This document shows, one piece after another, positions 43,937 to 54,077 of a stretch of 64,000 nt of DNA (position 1 is the stretch's first letter; each line of letters begins with the position of its first letter). The position numbers were made by a program, and so were the translations under genes. Source of the DNA: Bacillota bacterium (GTDB taxonomy: Bacteria > Bacillota > Clostridia > Lachnospirales > Lachnospiraceae). The stretch spans positions 5,082 through 69,081 of the forward strand of contig JAEWCQ010000010.1 in assembly GCA_023390555.1 (NCBI GenBank). The letters are read 5' to 3'. The notes under the pieces are model-generated. The model was not told where the DNA came from, did no database searches, and saw nothing but the letters and a program-made list of their open reading frames with translations.

Positions 43937-43954
43937 AACTCCCACTCTCCCAGT

Positions 43955-44536
43955 TTATATAATTGTAAAATGCAATGTTGTATTCCCAACGTTAATTTTA
44001 TCTTTTGCACAGATCAGAACTGCCTCCTGTGCAAGTGTATAACTTTTTTTCTGGTGATATAATGTGACCGGCACAGAGGTATCCAGATTCTTCAGAAAAA
44101 GTGATCTTTCTGACCGGATCAGCATAAGCTGATGTTCTGTTATCCCTGCATCGTTCAATATGATTTTATTTGTATCGTCTTTTCCTATTTCTACCTGATC
44201 GTACACATGAATCATATATTTTTTTGTGACCAGCGCACTTTTTTCTTCAATCTGTACACTGATGTAATCCTTTTCTGTTTCACAGGCAGGTGCCTTTTCC
44301 TCATGGTAAACAACATCGTATGCATTGTTCGCCACCTCATTGTTTAGCTGCTTCTCGTACTTGCTGTTTTTTAAGGACGTGTCCAGATTTTCTTCACGTA
44401 TGCGGTCTTTTTGCAGAGACAGCATCTCTTTTGCTTTTTTGTTTTTATGTCTCAGGCAGAACACTGTAATTACCAATCCGATTAAAATCAGTATTTCATA
44501 ACCTAAAATTGCCTTATCCGATAATAGCACTGTCAT
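43955..44536 (-). CDS. Membrane-anchored FHA-domain protein
   Basis: A 193-aa protein with one N-terminal TM helix (about 10-30), a basic coiled linker, and a C-terminal FHA domain with VEIGKDDTNKIILND and HQLMLI. The FHA lacks the usual Ser-Arg of GR..SR.H (it reads ITEHQL), so phosphothreonine binding may be weakened. The ATG at 44536 has GAGG 6 nt away. It sits between the protease-FHA and EssC genes. Partner or scaffold of EssC is the likely role. Confidence 0.82.
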   Translation of the reverse strand: MTVLLSDKAILGYEILILIGLVITVFCLRHKNKKAKEMLSLQKDRIREENLDTSLKNSKYEKQLNNEVANNAYDVVYHEEKAPACETEKDYISVQIEEKSALVTKKYMIHVYDQVEIGKDDTNKIILNDAGITEHQLMLIRSERSLFLKNLDTSVPVTLYHQKKSYTLAQEAVLICAKDKINVGNTTLHFTII

Positions 44537-44564
44537 CTCAAACCTCACACATGCAATTCTTCAT

Positions 44565-46220
44565 CTAGATATTATGGAAAGAAAATTCTTCATTGGACAG
44601 ACGAATCGTATCGCCTTCTTTCAATTCAAATTCCTCTCCTGCCATCAAAATCTTTCCATTTAAATAAGTATAATTTGTAGACTGCAAATCAGAAACACAA
44701 TAAGCCATCCCCTTTTTTTCAATCTTGGCATGGCATCTGCTGACAGAAGGATTATCATTGATACAGTAATTCACTCTTCCCCTGTCTTTTCCCAATATAA
44801 ATTCCGTTGCATTTAACATAATTTTTTCCGTATTGCTGCTCCGGATCAGATAAGCATTTCCAATACTTCCGGAAAGCCCCAGCACCACAGTTCCTTCTTC
44901 TACCTTTCCGGCATTTAATACCGTGGTCTCCTGAAATGTTTCCTGTTTTGCGGATAAAGGAGTAAGCCCTCCACTGTTCCTTGGCTTTGGAATGGCAATC
45001 TTATCCTGCGCCGTTGCTTCATTCAGTGTTATTAACCTGTCCTTCTCCTGTTTTTTCCAGAGAATTCCCTTTAATTTCAGAATATACAAGACAAGCGATC
45101 CCACAATAATCAGAAAAACAGCAGTTATTACACCTATGAGAACCCAATTTACATGACTTTTTTCCACTAATCCATCTTTCGCGGCTTTCATCTGTTCCAC
45201 CGCAGCGTCAATCTCTTCCTGCGTAGCTGTCTTATCCGTCTTTATGTTTTGGGCACTATCCAGTGCAGTCTCCAATTCCTGAAAACTCTCAGACGTATAA
45301 TCATTTTTATTCAGCATACCAAGGCTTACCATATAACTGTCCAGCAATCCGGTATCGGTGTCTGTCAGTACATCTTCCGTGCTTCCGGGACTTGGTTCAG
45401 ATACTGAGACCAACCCGGATTCCTGATAGGTAATCTCGCAGCTGTCCAACAGCTTCTTCACCTCATTAATAGCAAGCGATTCATAGGTTCCTGTTCCTCC
45501 ATCCGAACGAAACACATTGATTCCAATTACATTTCCATCCGCATCCACGGTAGGGCCGCCGGAATTTCCTGCCGATATCGGCGCAGTGTGCCCAATATAA
45601 GCCAGATCTGCCTCCTGCTGCACACCATTTAAAACACCCTGTTGTGACAGCAGATCACTTTGTGACAGCAGAGGCGTCTCTTCTGCATTCATGGCTGCCA
45701 CATCACGATATCCAAGTGTATAGATCTCTGAGATATTATCCAGATTGTCACTGTCACCCAATACGGCAGTGGAACGATTGATGGTATCATTGAGATCCAG
45801 GATACCCAAATCCATTGTTTTGCTGCTGTATTCATTTACCGTTGTGCTGATGACGACATCCTGCACCAACACAACGCCCACCTGATATGCAATCTCATCC
45901 GCTTCCTGGGAAGACTGAAAACTGACCTTCTTCCCAAGTACATCACTCAGATATGCGGCAGCAGCTGTTTCCTCTTCATCCGTAAGTGTAATCAGATGAT
46001 AATTTGTCAGTACTTCTTTTTTATTTACCAGAAACCCGCTTCCGCTTTTTAGAACATATATATTTCCCTGATCGTCCACATACTCCACAACAACCTGTAC
46101 TACACTGTCTTTTGCCGCATCCATCTGGTTTGCTTCTGCTGCATGTACCTGCTTTACCGGCAGGAGCAGAAACAAGATCCCCAAAAACAATAGTCCGATC
46201 TGTTTTCTTACTCCGCTCAT
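44565..46220 (-). CDS. Membrane S1-type serine protease with cytosolic FHA domain
   Basis: A 551-aa protein. Signal peptide 1-27 is followed by a trypsin-like domain with His-75 (VLTNYHLIT), Asp-137 (TMDLGILDL) and Ser-220 (AGNSGGP). A helical stalk, a TM helix (359-383) and a cytosolic tail with QETTVL and EGTVVL lead to an FHA domain (472-548: FILGKDRG, SVSRCHAKI, STNYTYLNG). The protease therefore faces outward and the FHA inward. The ATG at 46220 overlaps the TGA of the Ig-like gene, with GGAGG before it. It is a possible functional counterpart of the mycosin proteases of actinobacterial ESX systems. Confidence 0.87.
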   Translation of the reverse strand: MSGVRKQIGLLFLGILFLLLPVKQVHAAEANQMDAAKDSVVQVVVEYVDDQGNIYVLKSGSGFLVNKKEVLTNYHLITLTDEEETAAAAYLSDVLGKKVSFQSSQEADEIAYQVGVVLVQDVVISTTVNEYSSKTMDLGILDLNDTINRSTAVLGDSDNLDNISEIYTLGYRDVAAMNAEETPLLSQSDLLSQQGVLNGVQQEADLAYIGHTAPISAGNSGGPTVDADGNVIGINVFRSDGGTGTYESLAINEVKKLLDSCEITYQESGLVSVSEPSPGSTEDVLTDTDTGLLDSYMVSLGMLNKNDYTSESFQELETALDSAQNIKTDKTATQEEIDAAVEQMKAAKDGLVEKSHVNWVLIGVITAVFLIIVGSLVLYILKLKGILWKKQEKDRLITLNEATAQDKIAIPKPRNSGGLTPLSAKQETFQETTVLNAGKVEEGTVVLGLSGSIGNAYLIRSSNTEKIMLNATEFILGKDRGRVNYCINDNPSVSRCHAKIEKKGMAYCVSDLQSTNYTYLNGKILMAGEEFELKEGDTIRLSNEEFSFHNI

Positions 46221-49200
46221 TTTATCCTCCGTTCCACATGTTTCAGTCGAAGTCTTCTTCTTATCAGCAGCACTGCTCCGGCTGCCGTGGCAGACGTACC
46301 TGCAATGCTGCCGGCAAACAGCGGTGTATTCGTATACCATTGTACAAATAAGTTACTGGTTATCAGAAACTTTATCTTCTTGGTCTGCGAAACATTTCCT
46401 GCCGCATCCTGCGCTACCACATACAACGTCTGCTGACTGTTCGATCCCGGTAATGCCAGTTTCACGAGACCGTCCCCATCCATCAGCTCTTCTCTGGAAA
46501 CTTCCTTTTTCAGCTCATCATCAGAATATACTTTTACACGGTCAAGCAGGATATTGTCCTGTGCATCCACGGTAATATTGCGACTTGCATCCGTATACTG
46601 ACCACTGTCTTCCACACCCGCCACTACAACAGAAGGAGCTGTTTTATCAATTACAAATGTGATATCCTTACCCTTCGCCTTGTTACTCGACTTATTCTGA
46701 GCAAGATCTTCTGAATAGATGGTGACCACATAGTTTCCTTCCTCAGAGAAGTTTTCTGCATTGATTTCATATTTGTATGTTTTCCAACCGGAATCCTCTG
46801 TGCGGGAATCTACTTCATAATCGGTTCCATCTTCCAGCACATTGATCTCGCCATCTCTGCTGCAGTCAATTTCCTTAAACTCCAAGGTGTCCACATTGAT
46901 TTCTTCTATTACAAGATTCTGTTCTTTATTACTGTAAAAATTATCGATCAGACTTTTTGTCGTATCTTCAAGAACATACACAGAACCAAAACGGTTGACA
47001 GAAAAACTTCTTGTTTCCGTTGTATGGTTGCCTGCACGATCTTGAATATCAACTTCAAGCGTATACAGATCATCTACGTCAGCATCATATTTAAAATCAT
47101 TCATGTCAACTTCCACAGTTTTATCAGTTACCTGTTCACTGCTCTCATAGGCAACCTTTCCATGATTGGCCCCGGTTAAGGTTATATTCAGGCTTGCACC
47201 ATCCATATTGATATCACTACAGTGAATTACCGGTGCCACTTCTCCCTTATTTGCGGATTTTTCGGTCACTCCGTCTATTGTTATTTCAGGAGCTGTCTGG
47301 TCTACCGTAAATTGCTCTGTCGCGTAATCATCTGCCACATTACCGGCTTTATCTGTCGATGCCACATGGAATGTATAATCAGCATCCTCGACATATTGGA
47401 CTGTCGCCGTCCATGTATCGCCTGACTGTATAAATGCCGAGGCAGCAGGTACAGAAAGATTCTGACCCTCTTTTTGTGCCGTTATATCGACTTTTGTATC
47501 TGCGGGATTAAAGTTTTTATCGTCTACACGGATGGTGGCAATTCTTTCACTGCTAAAATAACTGCCATTTTGCGATGCATTGTTGTCATAACTTACAGAT
47601 ATCACCGGTTTTGTAAGATCGATTGTAAATTCTTCGGATTGATATTCCGCTTTCCAGCCTGCAAGATCTGTACATTCAAAACTCCAGGTATAATCCCCAT
47701 CCTGGCTGAATGTCACCTGACAGGTGTAGGTACATTCATCCGTATGGACACTGCCATTGCAATTCTTACCCGGTACATGCTTCCAGTCCGATATCTGTAC
47801 CTCTCCTCCCTGTATGGAGAAACTGCATTTTTCCTTTGAAAAATTTCGCTCTTTTACTGTAACCGTTGCGGTACGCGCTTCTTTATAATACTTTTCATTC
47901 TGAACATTGTTATTGTCATATTCCACCGTGATCTCAGGTGCCGTTTTATCAATACTGAATGCCGGGCTGGTCATCGTACTTACATTACCGGCGTTGTCTG
48001 TCATTGTCAGACTGGTCAGAATATGATTGGTGTTTGCCGATACCCCGACCTGCCTTTCCGCCTGTGTCACCAGATTATAATCCAGTTTTTCATCTGTCTG
48101 CCAGTATGTATCCCCGGACAATATGGTACTCCACTTCTTTGCAGCACTGTCATAGTCTGTCGCGATGCCTAGGGTGCCGGAAAGAAGATTGTCATTTTCG
48201 TAATATTCTTTCACTGCCCAGGAATTTTCTCTCAGCCCTGAATAGGTGTCTTTTGTTGAATAGTCAATCGTGATATCCTTATTGTATAATGGATTTCCTT
48301 CATTATCCTTTAAGTCTGTCTCCGGAAGGTCAATTTTTATATCAGAGGTTTTTTTATGCTGTTCAAGACTTTCGATGATACTGCCTTTTGGATTGTAATA
48401 TTTACTCTCCTGCCCAACATGATCGACCGCCTTCACATATATCTGTCCTTTAAATTCAGCCGGAATCTGAAATGTACAGGTATAGATTCCATCTTCGTTA
48501 ACCTGTGCTTTTACTTCTCCGGACAAAACAGTACTTCCATCCGCCGGCGTTAATTTATAAATAAATTTTTTCACACCGGAGCCGATATTCTCGGTTCCCT
48601 GGATATAATCTGTGGCATATGCCGTCACTTCTGTCTGACTCTGGAAAAAGTATCCATACTGCAACGGAACCGCCTGCAAATCATCCGTATTTCCGGTATC
48701 AAATTTCACTCCCGTAACCACCGGTGCATCTTCATCAATGTAAATAAGATCTGAAGTTGACCTTTGATTACCGACATTGTCTTCCACCTGTATGATTACT
48801 TTACAGCTTCCGTCTTTTTCAATGGTTCCCTGTGACGGACTTATCTGGTAAGCCGCAGTATTCAGCATAGTAACACTTTTTAAATCTGCCGTACTTTTTT
48901 TGCTGTTGTCTATCAGCGTCAGTCCGGATGTATCCTTTTTCAGCTGCTTTCCATTTATGCTTGCTGCCACCTGGAAAAGTCCGGACTCGTTGTCCTTTAC
49001 ATTGATATCATAAGTGATGACTGTACTGCCTTTATACCAGTTCTTTACCTCACTCTCTTTATTTTCCTGATAATCCGACTGTTTGCAGCTGGCTCCGAGA
49101 CTCAGGGAAACGGACGGTTTTTTGTCATCGACAAGCGTCAGTGCAGAACCCAGATCTGTCGATAAGGATGCTGCATTCAGAACTTTTGTATTTCCAGCCT

Positions 49201-51472
49201 TATCAATCACCACGAAATACAGCTTATAAAATTTGTCATTCTGCGGTACGGAAAGTGCAAACTCATATCTGCCCGAACGATATACACCCTGCTGGCACTT
49301 AACCGTTCCATCCTGACTTAACTTTTGATAAGTATCTGATATTTCACCTGCTCCAAGCTCACTGTCATCTTTGTAGACGCAGGACTTGTCTGCATAATAA
49401 AGAAGTACTTTCTCTATTCCCGGACTCTGGCTTGTCTCATATACCGCTTTTTGGGCATCTTCGGCTTTTACAGAAAGATTTACCGTTGTATCTCCATTAA
49501 ATACTGTTCCAAAGCAATATGCGTAAAAATAATCCAAAATACTTGTACTTTTTTCATTCGTTATTGTAAGATCTTTCAAACTGGCCGGTGTGGTGTCATA
49601 GTGAACCCGTACGGTTTTATATGCTGTTTTCCCTTGAATATCTTTTACCCATAAGTAATAATATACGGTTCCTTCCCGTTTGGCTGTCTCCGGTAAAGTA
49701 ATCGTAACAGCTGTATTGTTCTGCCCCAGTTTCCAATCTCCATCGCCTGGGGTCTGAACATTTGCCTGACTGCTCCCGGTAGAGCTTGTGAGTGCATAAT
49801 AGATATTTTGTGTGTTTTGCTGCCCTTCCAGTTTTATACTGACTTTCTGTGTGGTCCCTGTTTTACTCCAGGAATTATCCAAATTTGCCGGACTGGTCTT
49901 TTCCACGCTGACTGCCGGTGCTACGGTATTATAAACAAACGCATAGAAACTTGTTTCATTGAGGCTATTTCCGGCCTTATCTGCTAAAGTCAGCTCTACA
50001 CGATAATTTCCATTTCCATTGATTTTTAAAAATTTATTTGGAAGATCCAAATAATACAACACATATCCGTCTTCATCCGGTTCTGACTGTGCGACCGCAC
50101 TGAGCACAGAATTCAGAGAAGTTCCACCGGAATCTGCCGATAAAGGTACATTACTCCATCCACTGCCATCTTTTGAATAATATAACTTACAGCTCACTTT
50201 CAGATCTGTTTTATCTTTTACCCGGTACTGGATGCGTCTGGCAGCAGCCGAACTTTCCCCCCAGTAAACTACGTCGTTTTCCGTTTTAACCACGCTGGTG
50301 TCATTGAGAACTTCTGCACTTCCCTCTTTTATCACCGGCTTATCTTTATCAATCACCACTGTGACCGTGATTACTGTCCTGTTACCCAGATAATCTTCCG
50401 CACTGAGTGTATAATTTCCTTCTGCCGGATTCTGGAAGGTCCATACTGTATCAATGGATGCGCCCTGATTTGCACAGATAGTCTCTGATACGGCAGATCC
50501 GTCCGGAAGATTTGTTAAAGTGAAGCTTCGAATACCGCTCACGCTATCTTCCAGGTGAAACGGCAATGACAGCGTTTCGTCATTATTTGTATAGTAAATA
50601 ATAGTTTTTTTATCCTCACTGGTCTCCGTTTTTCCAGCAGCCGTAATGACTGTTGGTGCCTCCGTGTCTTCCTGGATGATCTGAAATGTATAAGTCCCGG
50701 AAGTTCCGGCTGCCGGACTATCATAGACAGTCTTCGTAATCTTGCCACCCTCGTCTGTTGCTCTTTGAAAGGACAGGCTGCTTTTCCCTGCCTCACTTTG
50801 CTGAATCGGGAAATAATCAGACTGATTATCAAATACCAGCTTTCCATCTTCTGAAATGGATATCTGTCCGAATTTTTCATTTAGAGATGTATAGTTCGTA
50901 TAGCTCCCATTTTCATAGGAAACCGTAAATGTATCCAGATATGCCAGTTCAATATTCAGTTCCTTGGATGAAGCAAAAGCTGCCGCATCAATTGTCAGTT
51001 TCAGGCTGCCATCCTCTGTATCATCACTGTATGTCATATAGTTATTGCAATTTGTATCTGTTTCATCGGTCAGCTGGGTATCCGCAATATGAAGTCCGGC
51101 CGTTTCGAATTCCAGTGTCAGGACTTTATCCTTCTCGATCAGTACCTTACCGCTGTCTCCCTGATAACTGACCGGTTCTGAACCCTGATCCATTTTATAT
51201 TCCACAATAGAAGCCGGTTCTCCGCTAAAACTCACCGTCAGATATGAATTTGTATCCTCTGTCTCTGTCTCGGTTTCAGTAACCGCTTCCGTACCTGTTT
51301 CGGTTCCTCCAACTACTTCTGTACCTGTTTCAGTACTCAAAGAACTCCCGCCATCAGGACTTACTGTTTCCTGGGGACTGGTTTCTTCTGCGACAACGGA
51401 ATACTGTGGTACTGACTGTACTACAAGAAGCGCACAGAGTGCGCACACAATTCCTCTTTTCACTTTATTCAT
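46217..51472 (-). CDS. Giant Ig-like repeat surface protein with C-terminal membrane anchor
   Basis: A 1,751-aa protein. A signal peptide (1-34) is followed by a Thr/Glu-rich linker and an extracellular chain of bacterial Ig-like domains. Repeats with the pattern KPVISVSYDNNASQNGSYF and RIATIRVDDKNF occur near residues 1180 and 1290, with related strands throughout. A C-terminal TM helix (about 1715-1737) and a basic tail RRRLRLKHVERRIK end the protein. There is no LPXTG. The ATG at 51472 has GAGG 8 nt away. Lying inside the core T7SS gene order, it could span the wall and replace EsaA/YueB, which is absent. Confidence 0.8.
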   Translation of the reverse strand: MNKVKRGIVCALCALLVVQSVPQYSVVAEETSPQETVSPDGGSSLSTETGTEVVGGTETGTEAVTETETETEDTNSYLTVSFSGEPASIVEYKMDQGSEPVSYQGDSGKVLIEKDKVLTLEFETAGLHIADTQLTDETDTNCNNYMTYSDDTEDGSLKLTIDAAAFASSKELNIELAYLDTFTVSYENGSYTNYTSLNEKFGQISISEDGKLVFDNQSDYFPIQQSEAGKSSLSFQRATDEGGKITKTVYDSPAAGTSGTYTFQIIQEDTEAPTVITAAGKTETSEDKKTIIYYTNNDETLSLPFHLEDSVSGIRSFTLTNLPDGSAVSETICANQGASIDTVWTFQNPAEGNYTLSAEDYLGNRTVITVTVVIDKDKPVIKEGSAEVLNDTSVVKTENDVVYWGESSAAARRIQYRVKDKTDLKVSCKLYYSKDGSGWSNVPLSADSGGTSLNSVLSAVAQSEPDEDGYVLYYLDLPNKFLKINGNGNYRVELTLADKAGNSLNETSFYAFVYNTVAPAVSVEKTSPANLDNSWSKTGTTQKVSIKLEGQQNTQNIYYALTSSTGSSQANVQTPGDGDWKLGQNNTAVTITLPETAKREGTVYYYLWVKDIQGKTAYKTVRVHYDTTPASLKDLTITNEKSTSILDYFYAYCFGTVFNGDTTVNLSVKAEDAQKAVYETSQSPGIEKVLLYYADKSCVYKDDSELGAGEISDTYQKLSQDGTVKCQQGVYRSGRYEFALSVPQNDKFYKLYFVVIDKAGNTKVLNAASLSTDLGSALTLVDDKKPSVSLSLGASCKQSDYQENKESEVKNWYKGSTVITYDINVKDNESGLFQVAASINGKQLKKDTSGLTLIDNSKKSTADLKSVTMLNTAAYQISPSQGTIEKDGSCKVIIQVEDNVGNQRSTSDLIYIDEDAPVVTGVKFDTGNTDDLQAVPLQYGYFFQSQTEVTAYATDYIQGTENIGSGVKKFIYKLTPADGSTVLSGEVKAQVNEDGIYTCTFQIPAEFKGQIYVKAVDHVGQESKYYNPKGSIIESLEQHKKTSDIKIDLPETDLKDNEGNPLYNKDITIDYSTKDTYSGLRENSWAVKEYYENDNLLSGTLGIATDYDSAAKKWSTILSGDTYWQTDEKLDYNLVTQAERQVGVSANTNHILTSLTMTDNAGNVSTMTSPAFSIDKTAPEITVEYDNNNVQNEKYYKEARTATVTVKERNFSKEKCSFSIQGGEVQISDWKHVPGKNCNGSVHTDECTYTCQVTFSQDGDYTWSFECTDLAGWKAEYQSEEFTIDLTKPVISVSYDNNASQNGSYFSSERIATIRVDDKNFNPADTKVDITAQKEGQNLSVPAASAFIQSGDTWTATVQYVEDADYTFHVASTDKAGNVADDYATEQFTVDQTAPEITIDGVTEKSANKGEVAPVIHCSDINMDGASLNITLTGANHGKVAYESSEQVTDKTVEVDMNDFKYDADVDDLYTLEVDIQDRAGNHTTETRSFSVNRFGSVYVLEDTTKSLIDNFYSNKEQNLVIEEINVDTLEFKEIDCSRDGEINVLEDGTDYEVDSRTEDSGWKTYKYEINAENFSEEGNYVVTIYSEDLAQNKSSNKAKGKDITFVIDKTAPSVVVAGVEDSGQYTDASRNITVDAQDNILLDRVKVYSDDELKKEVSREELMDGDGLVKLALPGSNSQQTLYVVAQDAAGNVSQTKKIKFLITSNLFVQWYTNTPLFAGSIAGTSATAAGAVLLIRRRLRLKHVERRIK

Positions 51473-51602
51473 TTTTTCTACCTCTCTCATGACTCAATTT
51501 CTCTTTACCGTTTCCTGTGATCCAGAAAATGCCACTCTATTCGTAAATATGCAAACCTCCCCACTGAAATTTCAACACTTTTCCTTGTCGTAATTTGTCG
51601 AA

Positions 51603-51637
51603 TTTATAGTACTGATTTGGATTTCCTTCTTAACTGT
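51603..51637 (-). promoter_or_regulatory. Possible LytTR-type direct repeat upstream of the Ig-like gene
   Basis: Minus-strand ACAGTTAAG (51629-51637) matches the LytTR half-site, and TCAGTACTA follows 22 bp later (51607-51615). TATAAA (51603-51608) next to it could be a -10. The rest of 51491-51873 is A+T-rich without a gene. Confidence 0.35.
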
Positions 51638-51832
51638 TTTGGGAAAATTACTGAATTAGTAATCTATCGAATGATAGATAAAGAATATGTTTCAGCTAAT
51701 AATATCATATTTTCACAACTCTGCCCCCGGATAATCCAATAAAAATTATAGACTATTCGGGCGAATTGTCAAGTATTTCGCTTTTATTTTCTGCTTCAGC
51801 TCCTGTATTTATCGCATTCAGAAGCTTTTTGC

Positions 51833-51865
51833 ACACGCCTCATCCCCTGCAGGTATGAAGCGTGT
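51833..51865 (-). terminator. Hairpin after the kinase/membrane-protein genes
   Basis: ACACGCTTCAT pairs with ATGAGGCGTGT (11 bp, one G-U) on the minus strand, 9 nt after the stop of the small membrane protein gene. No T tract follows, so it is a weak terminator or processing site. Confidence 0.5.
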
Positions 51866-51873
51866 ATATCTTA

Positions 51874-52341
51874 TTACTCTATGTCTTCGCCGCCAACTAC
51901 CATAATATCTTTTTCCATTCGTATGACAGGAGCTCTGTTTGGCGCCCCTTCCTGACTGAGCACCATTGTTTCCATGCTGTTTTCTTCACAGTCAAGTACA
52001 GCCGTTTGCTGATCAGCCTCCTGCATTAGAAGCATGGTTGCCTCCGTCTCCGGGAGCTTTTCCGTCTGTACTCTGGACACATCTACCCTGCTCCGAATAA
52101 TGGGCTCCGTCTTCATCCCTCCTGTGAATCTGCCGGTAGACTTTTTCTTTCCTGTCCGCTCGTGCTTCATATTCGCAATTTCATGTCTTTTCTGTATTCC
52201 CAAATATTTCTTCAGAATAGAGATGACATGCACTCTAACACCATATATCACGCTGATCATAACAAAAAGAAGAAATAATGCGCCAAATACATTTCGCAGA
52301 TTATAATACAGATCGATCTGACTTCCTAATATTCTCCACAT
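51874..52341 (-). CDS. Single-pass membrane protein with repeated Thr-x-Val/Leu-Leu motifs
   Basis: A 155-aa protein with a TM helix (about 17-36), a basic segment, and an acidic tail. The tail carries three similar motifs at Thr-102 (EATMLL), Thr-113 (QQTAVLD) and Thr-125 (METMVL), 11-12 residues apart. Comparable ETTVL and GTVVL motifs occur in the protease-FHA protein. These look like kinase sites read by FHA domains. The ATG at 52341 has GGGGAGG 9 nt upstream and starts 1 nt past the kinase stop, so kinase and candidate substrate are co-translated. No known family recognised. Confidence 0.7.
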   Translation of the reverse strand: MWRILGSQIDLYYNLRNVFGALFLLFVMISVIYGVRVHVISILKKYLGIQKRHEIANMKHERTGKKKSTGRFTGGMKTEPIIRSRVDVSRVQTEKLPETEATMLLMQEADQQTAVLDCEENSMETMVLSQEGAPNRAPVIRMEKDIMVVGGEDIE

Positions 52342-52342
52342 T

Positions 52343-54055
52343 TTATTTTTCCTCCCCTTCCTGTTCAATTGACAGGTCTGTTTCTAACTCACGCTCAGCG
52401 ATTTCCATATTTTTTGTAACTTTTTCTTTAAGGTCATCAATTCTTTCCGCATTCTGTTCATTTTCCTTGATATCGGATTCTATATGGGATAACACATTCT
52501 TTAACTGCTCCGACATTTCATCTGTTCCAATTCCTGCATCGTTGAATTTTTGAGCATTTGTGGCTACCTGATAAGTAATCTCATTGTACATCATCAAAGC
52601 AGTCACTTCATTATCAATTTCAACCAGATTGCCTTTGGAAAGCTCGACCAGATCATTCCAATAGTCCTTATAAGAGGTAGATGCATCTCCAGATTTACTC
52701 TGGACACCGATTTTTGAATAGTATTCTGCTATTTTCAGCAAACGCTTTGCTCTTTCCACCTGCTCCTGATCTAAATGCGTGGATTCAGCGGCAATTTGCA
52801 GCCATTTTTTCGAATTACTCTTGTTCCCGTTTCCCTCATAAGAATAAAAGTAGGCAAGTCCAAGCTGATAGCAGAACGGATCGTATTCGGCACGATTTTC
52901 AGAGAGCATATCCTCACAGCTGCTATTGTTATTTACTTTATATTGCAGTGTCTGCCTTATGGTATAAGCCTCATCCTCACTCAGATTATCATCTTCCAGA
53001 TAATTATCCAGCAGATCCATATATGCATCTTTCTTCGCCGGCTCCAGCTCAATTGCTTTCTGATACATGGAAACAGCTTCATCCTGCGCGGAAGTAGAGA
53101 GTGCTTCCTGCAGGTAATTTTCATAGTTATTATTTTTAAGAGAATTTCCTTTCATCTGAAATACCGCTGCAACAATCAGGCAAATGACCGCTGCTGTGAA
53201 TACCGAACTAAAAATCCGTACCTGCTTCCTTTCCGTCGCCCGATACTCTTCATCTAGTTCCAAATAGTGTTCCAGCGCATAGCGAAGTTCGTTGCAGTTC
53301 TGGAATCTGTCTTTTGGATTTCTCTGGGTGCATTTCAATACGATCTCTTCCAATCCGGAAGAAAGATTCTGGTTCCAATAACGAATCGGATACATTTCAT
53401 AGGGTGGTTCACTTGGATTATGATTTGTCAGAAGATGATACAGCGTTGTCCCAAGACAGTAGATATCGGTTCTCTCATCAGTCTGTCCCTGACCTCCAAA
53501 CTGCTCCGGTGCAGCATATCCCTGTGTTCCGAGACAAGTCGTATCCGCAATATTCTCCTGCTTATATTCTCTTGCAATCCCAAAATCAATCAGAATCACA
53601 TCGCCATTCGGCTTTAACATTACATTCGCAGGCTTCATATCACGGTAAATAATCGGATGTTCCCTGGTGTGCAGATAAGAGAGCACGTCACAGAGCTGTA
53701 ACGCCCAGTTTATGACATTTTCCTGTGGCTGCGCGCCACTTTCCCTCAGCTTTACGCTCAGGGGAATTCCTTCAATATAGTCCATCACGATCAAAAAAGT
53801 GTCTTCCGCATCTATAACATCAATAATGCTCGGCAGATTTGAATGATTTAATTTTTTTAAAAGGTTGATTTCTGTGATAAGTCCCTGTTTGATAACCTCA
53901 AAATCTTTGGACACATCCTTTCGCACTTCTTTAATGGCCCACTGCTTATTGGCTTTCTCGTTCATCGCCAGATAAACGACACTCATTCCACCCTGACCGA
54001 TTTTATTCAGTATCTTATATTTTCCGTCAATGATCGTACCATTCTCTAACATCAT
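52343..54055 (-). CDS. Hanks-type Ser/Thr protein kinase with extracellular TPR-like domain
   Basis: A 570-aa PknB-like receptor kinase. The Gly loop is GQGGMSVVY (20-28), the catalytic Lys is Lys-42, the loop is YRDMKPANV with Asp-139 (Tyr replaces the His of HRD), DFG is at 157-159 and APE at 182-184. A TM helix is at 281-299. An extracellular helical domain of about 270 residues with TPR-like repeats follows (EAVSMYQKAIELEPAKKDAYM) instead of PASTA repeats. It is followed by its probable substrate gene and preceded by a PP2C phosphatase gene. It should phosphorylate FHA-recognised targets in this locus. Confidence 0.93.
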   Translation of the reverse strand: MMLENGTIIDGKYKILNKIGQGGMSVVYLAMNEKANKQWAIKEVRKDVSKDFEVIKQGLITEINLLKKLNHSNLPSIIDVIDAEDTFLIVMDYIEGIPLSVKLRESGAQPQENVINWALQLCDVLSYLHTREHPIIYRDMKPANVMLKPNGDVILIDFGIAREYKQENIADTTCLGTQGYAAPEQFGGQGQTDERTDIYCLGTTLYHLLTNHNPSEPPYEMYPIRYWNQNLSSGLEEIVLKCTQRNPKDRFQNCNELRYALEHYLELDEEYRATERKQVRIFSSVFTAAVICLIVAAVFQMKGNSLKNNNYENYLQEALSTSAQDEAVSMYQKAIELEPAKKDAYMDLLDNYLEDDNLSEDEAYTIRQTLQYKVNNNSSCEDMLSENRAEYDPFCYQLGLAYFYSYEGNGNKSNSKKWLQIAAESTHLDQEQVERAKRLLKIAEYYSKIGVQSKSGDASTSYKDYWNDLVELSKGNLVEIDNEVTALMMYNEITYQVATNAQKFNDAGIGTDEMSEQLKNVLSHIESDIKENEQNAERIDDLKEKVTKNMEIAERELETDLSIEQEGEEK

Positions 54056-54077
54056 TTCACCCTTTTTCCCCTTTATC

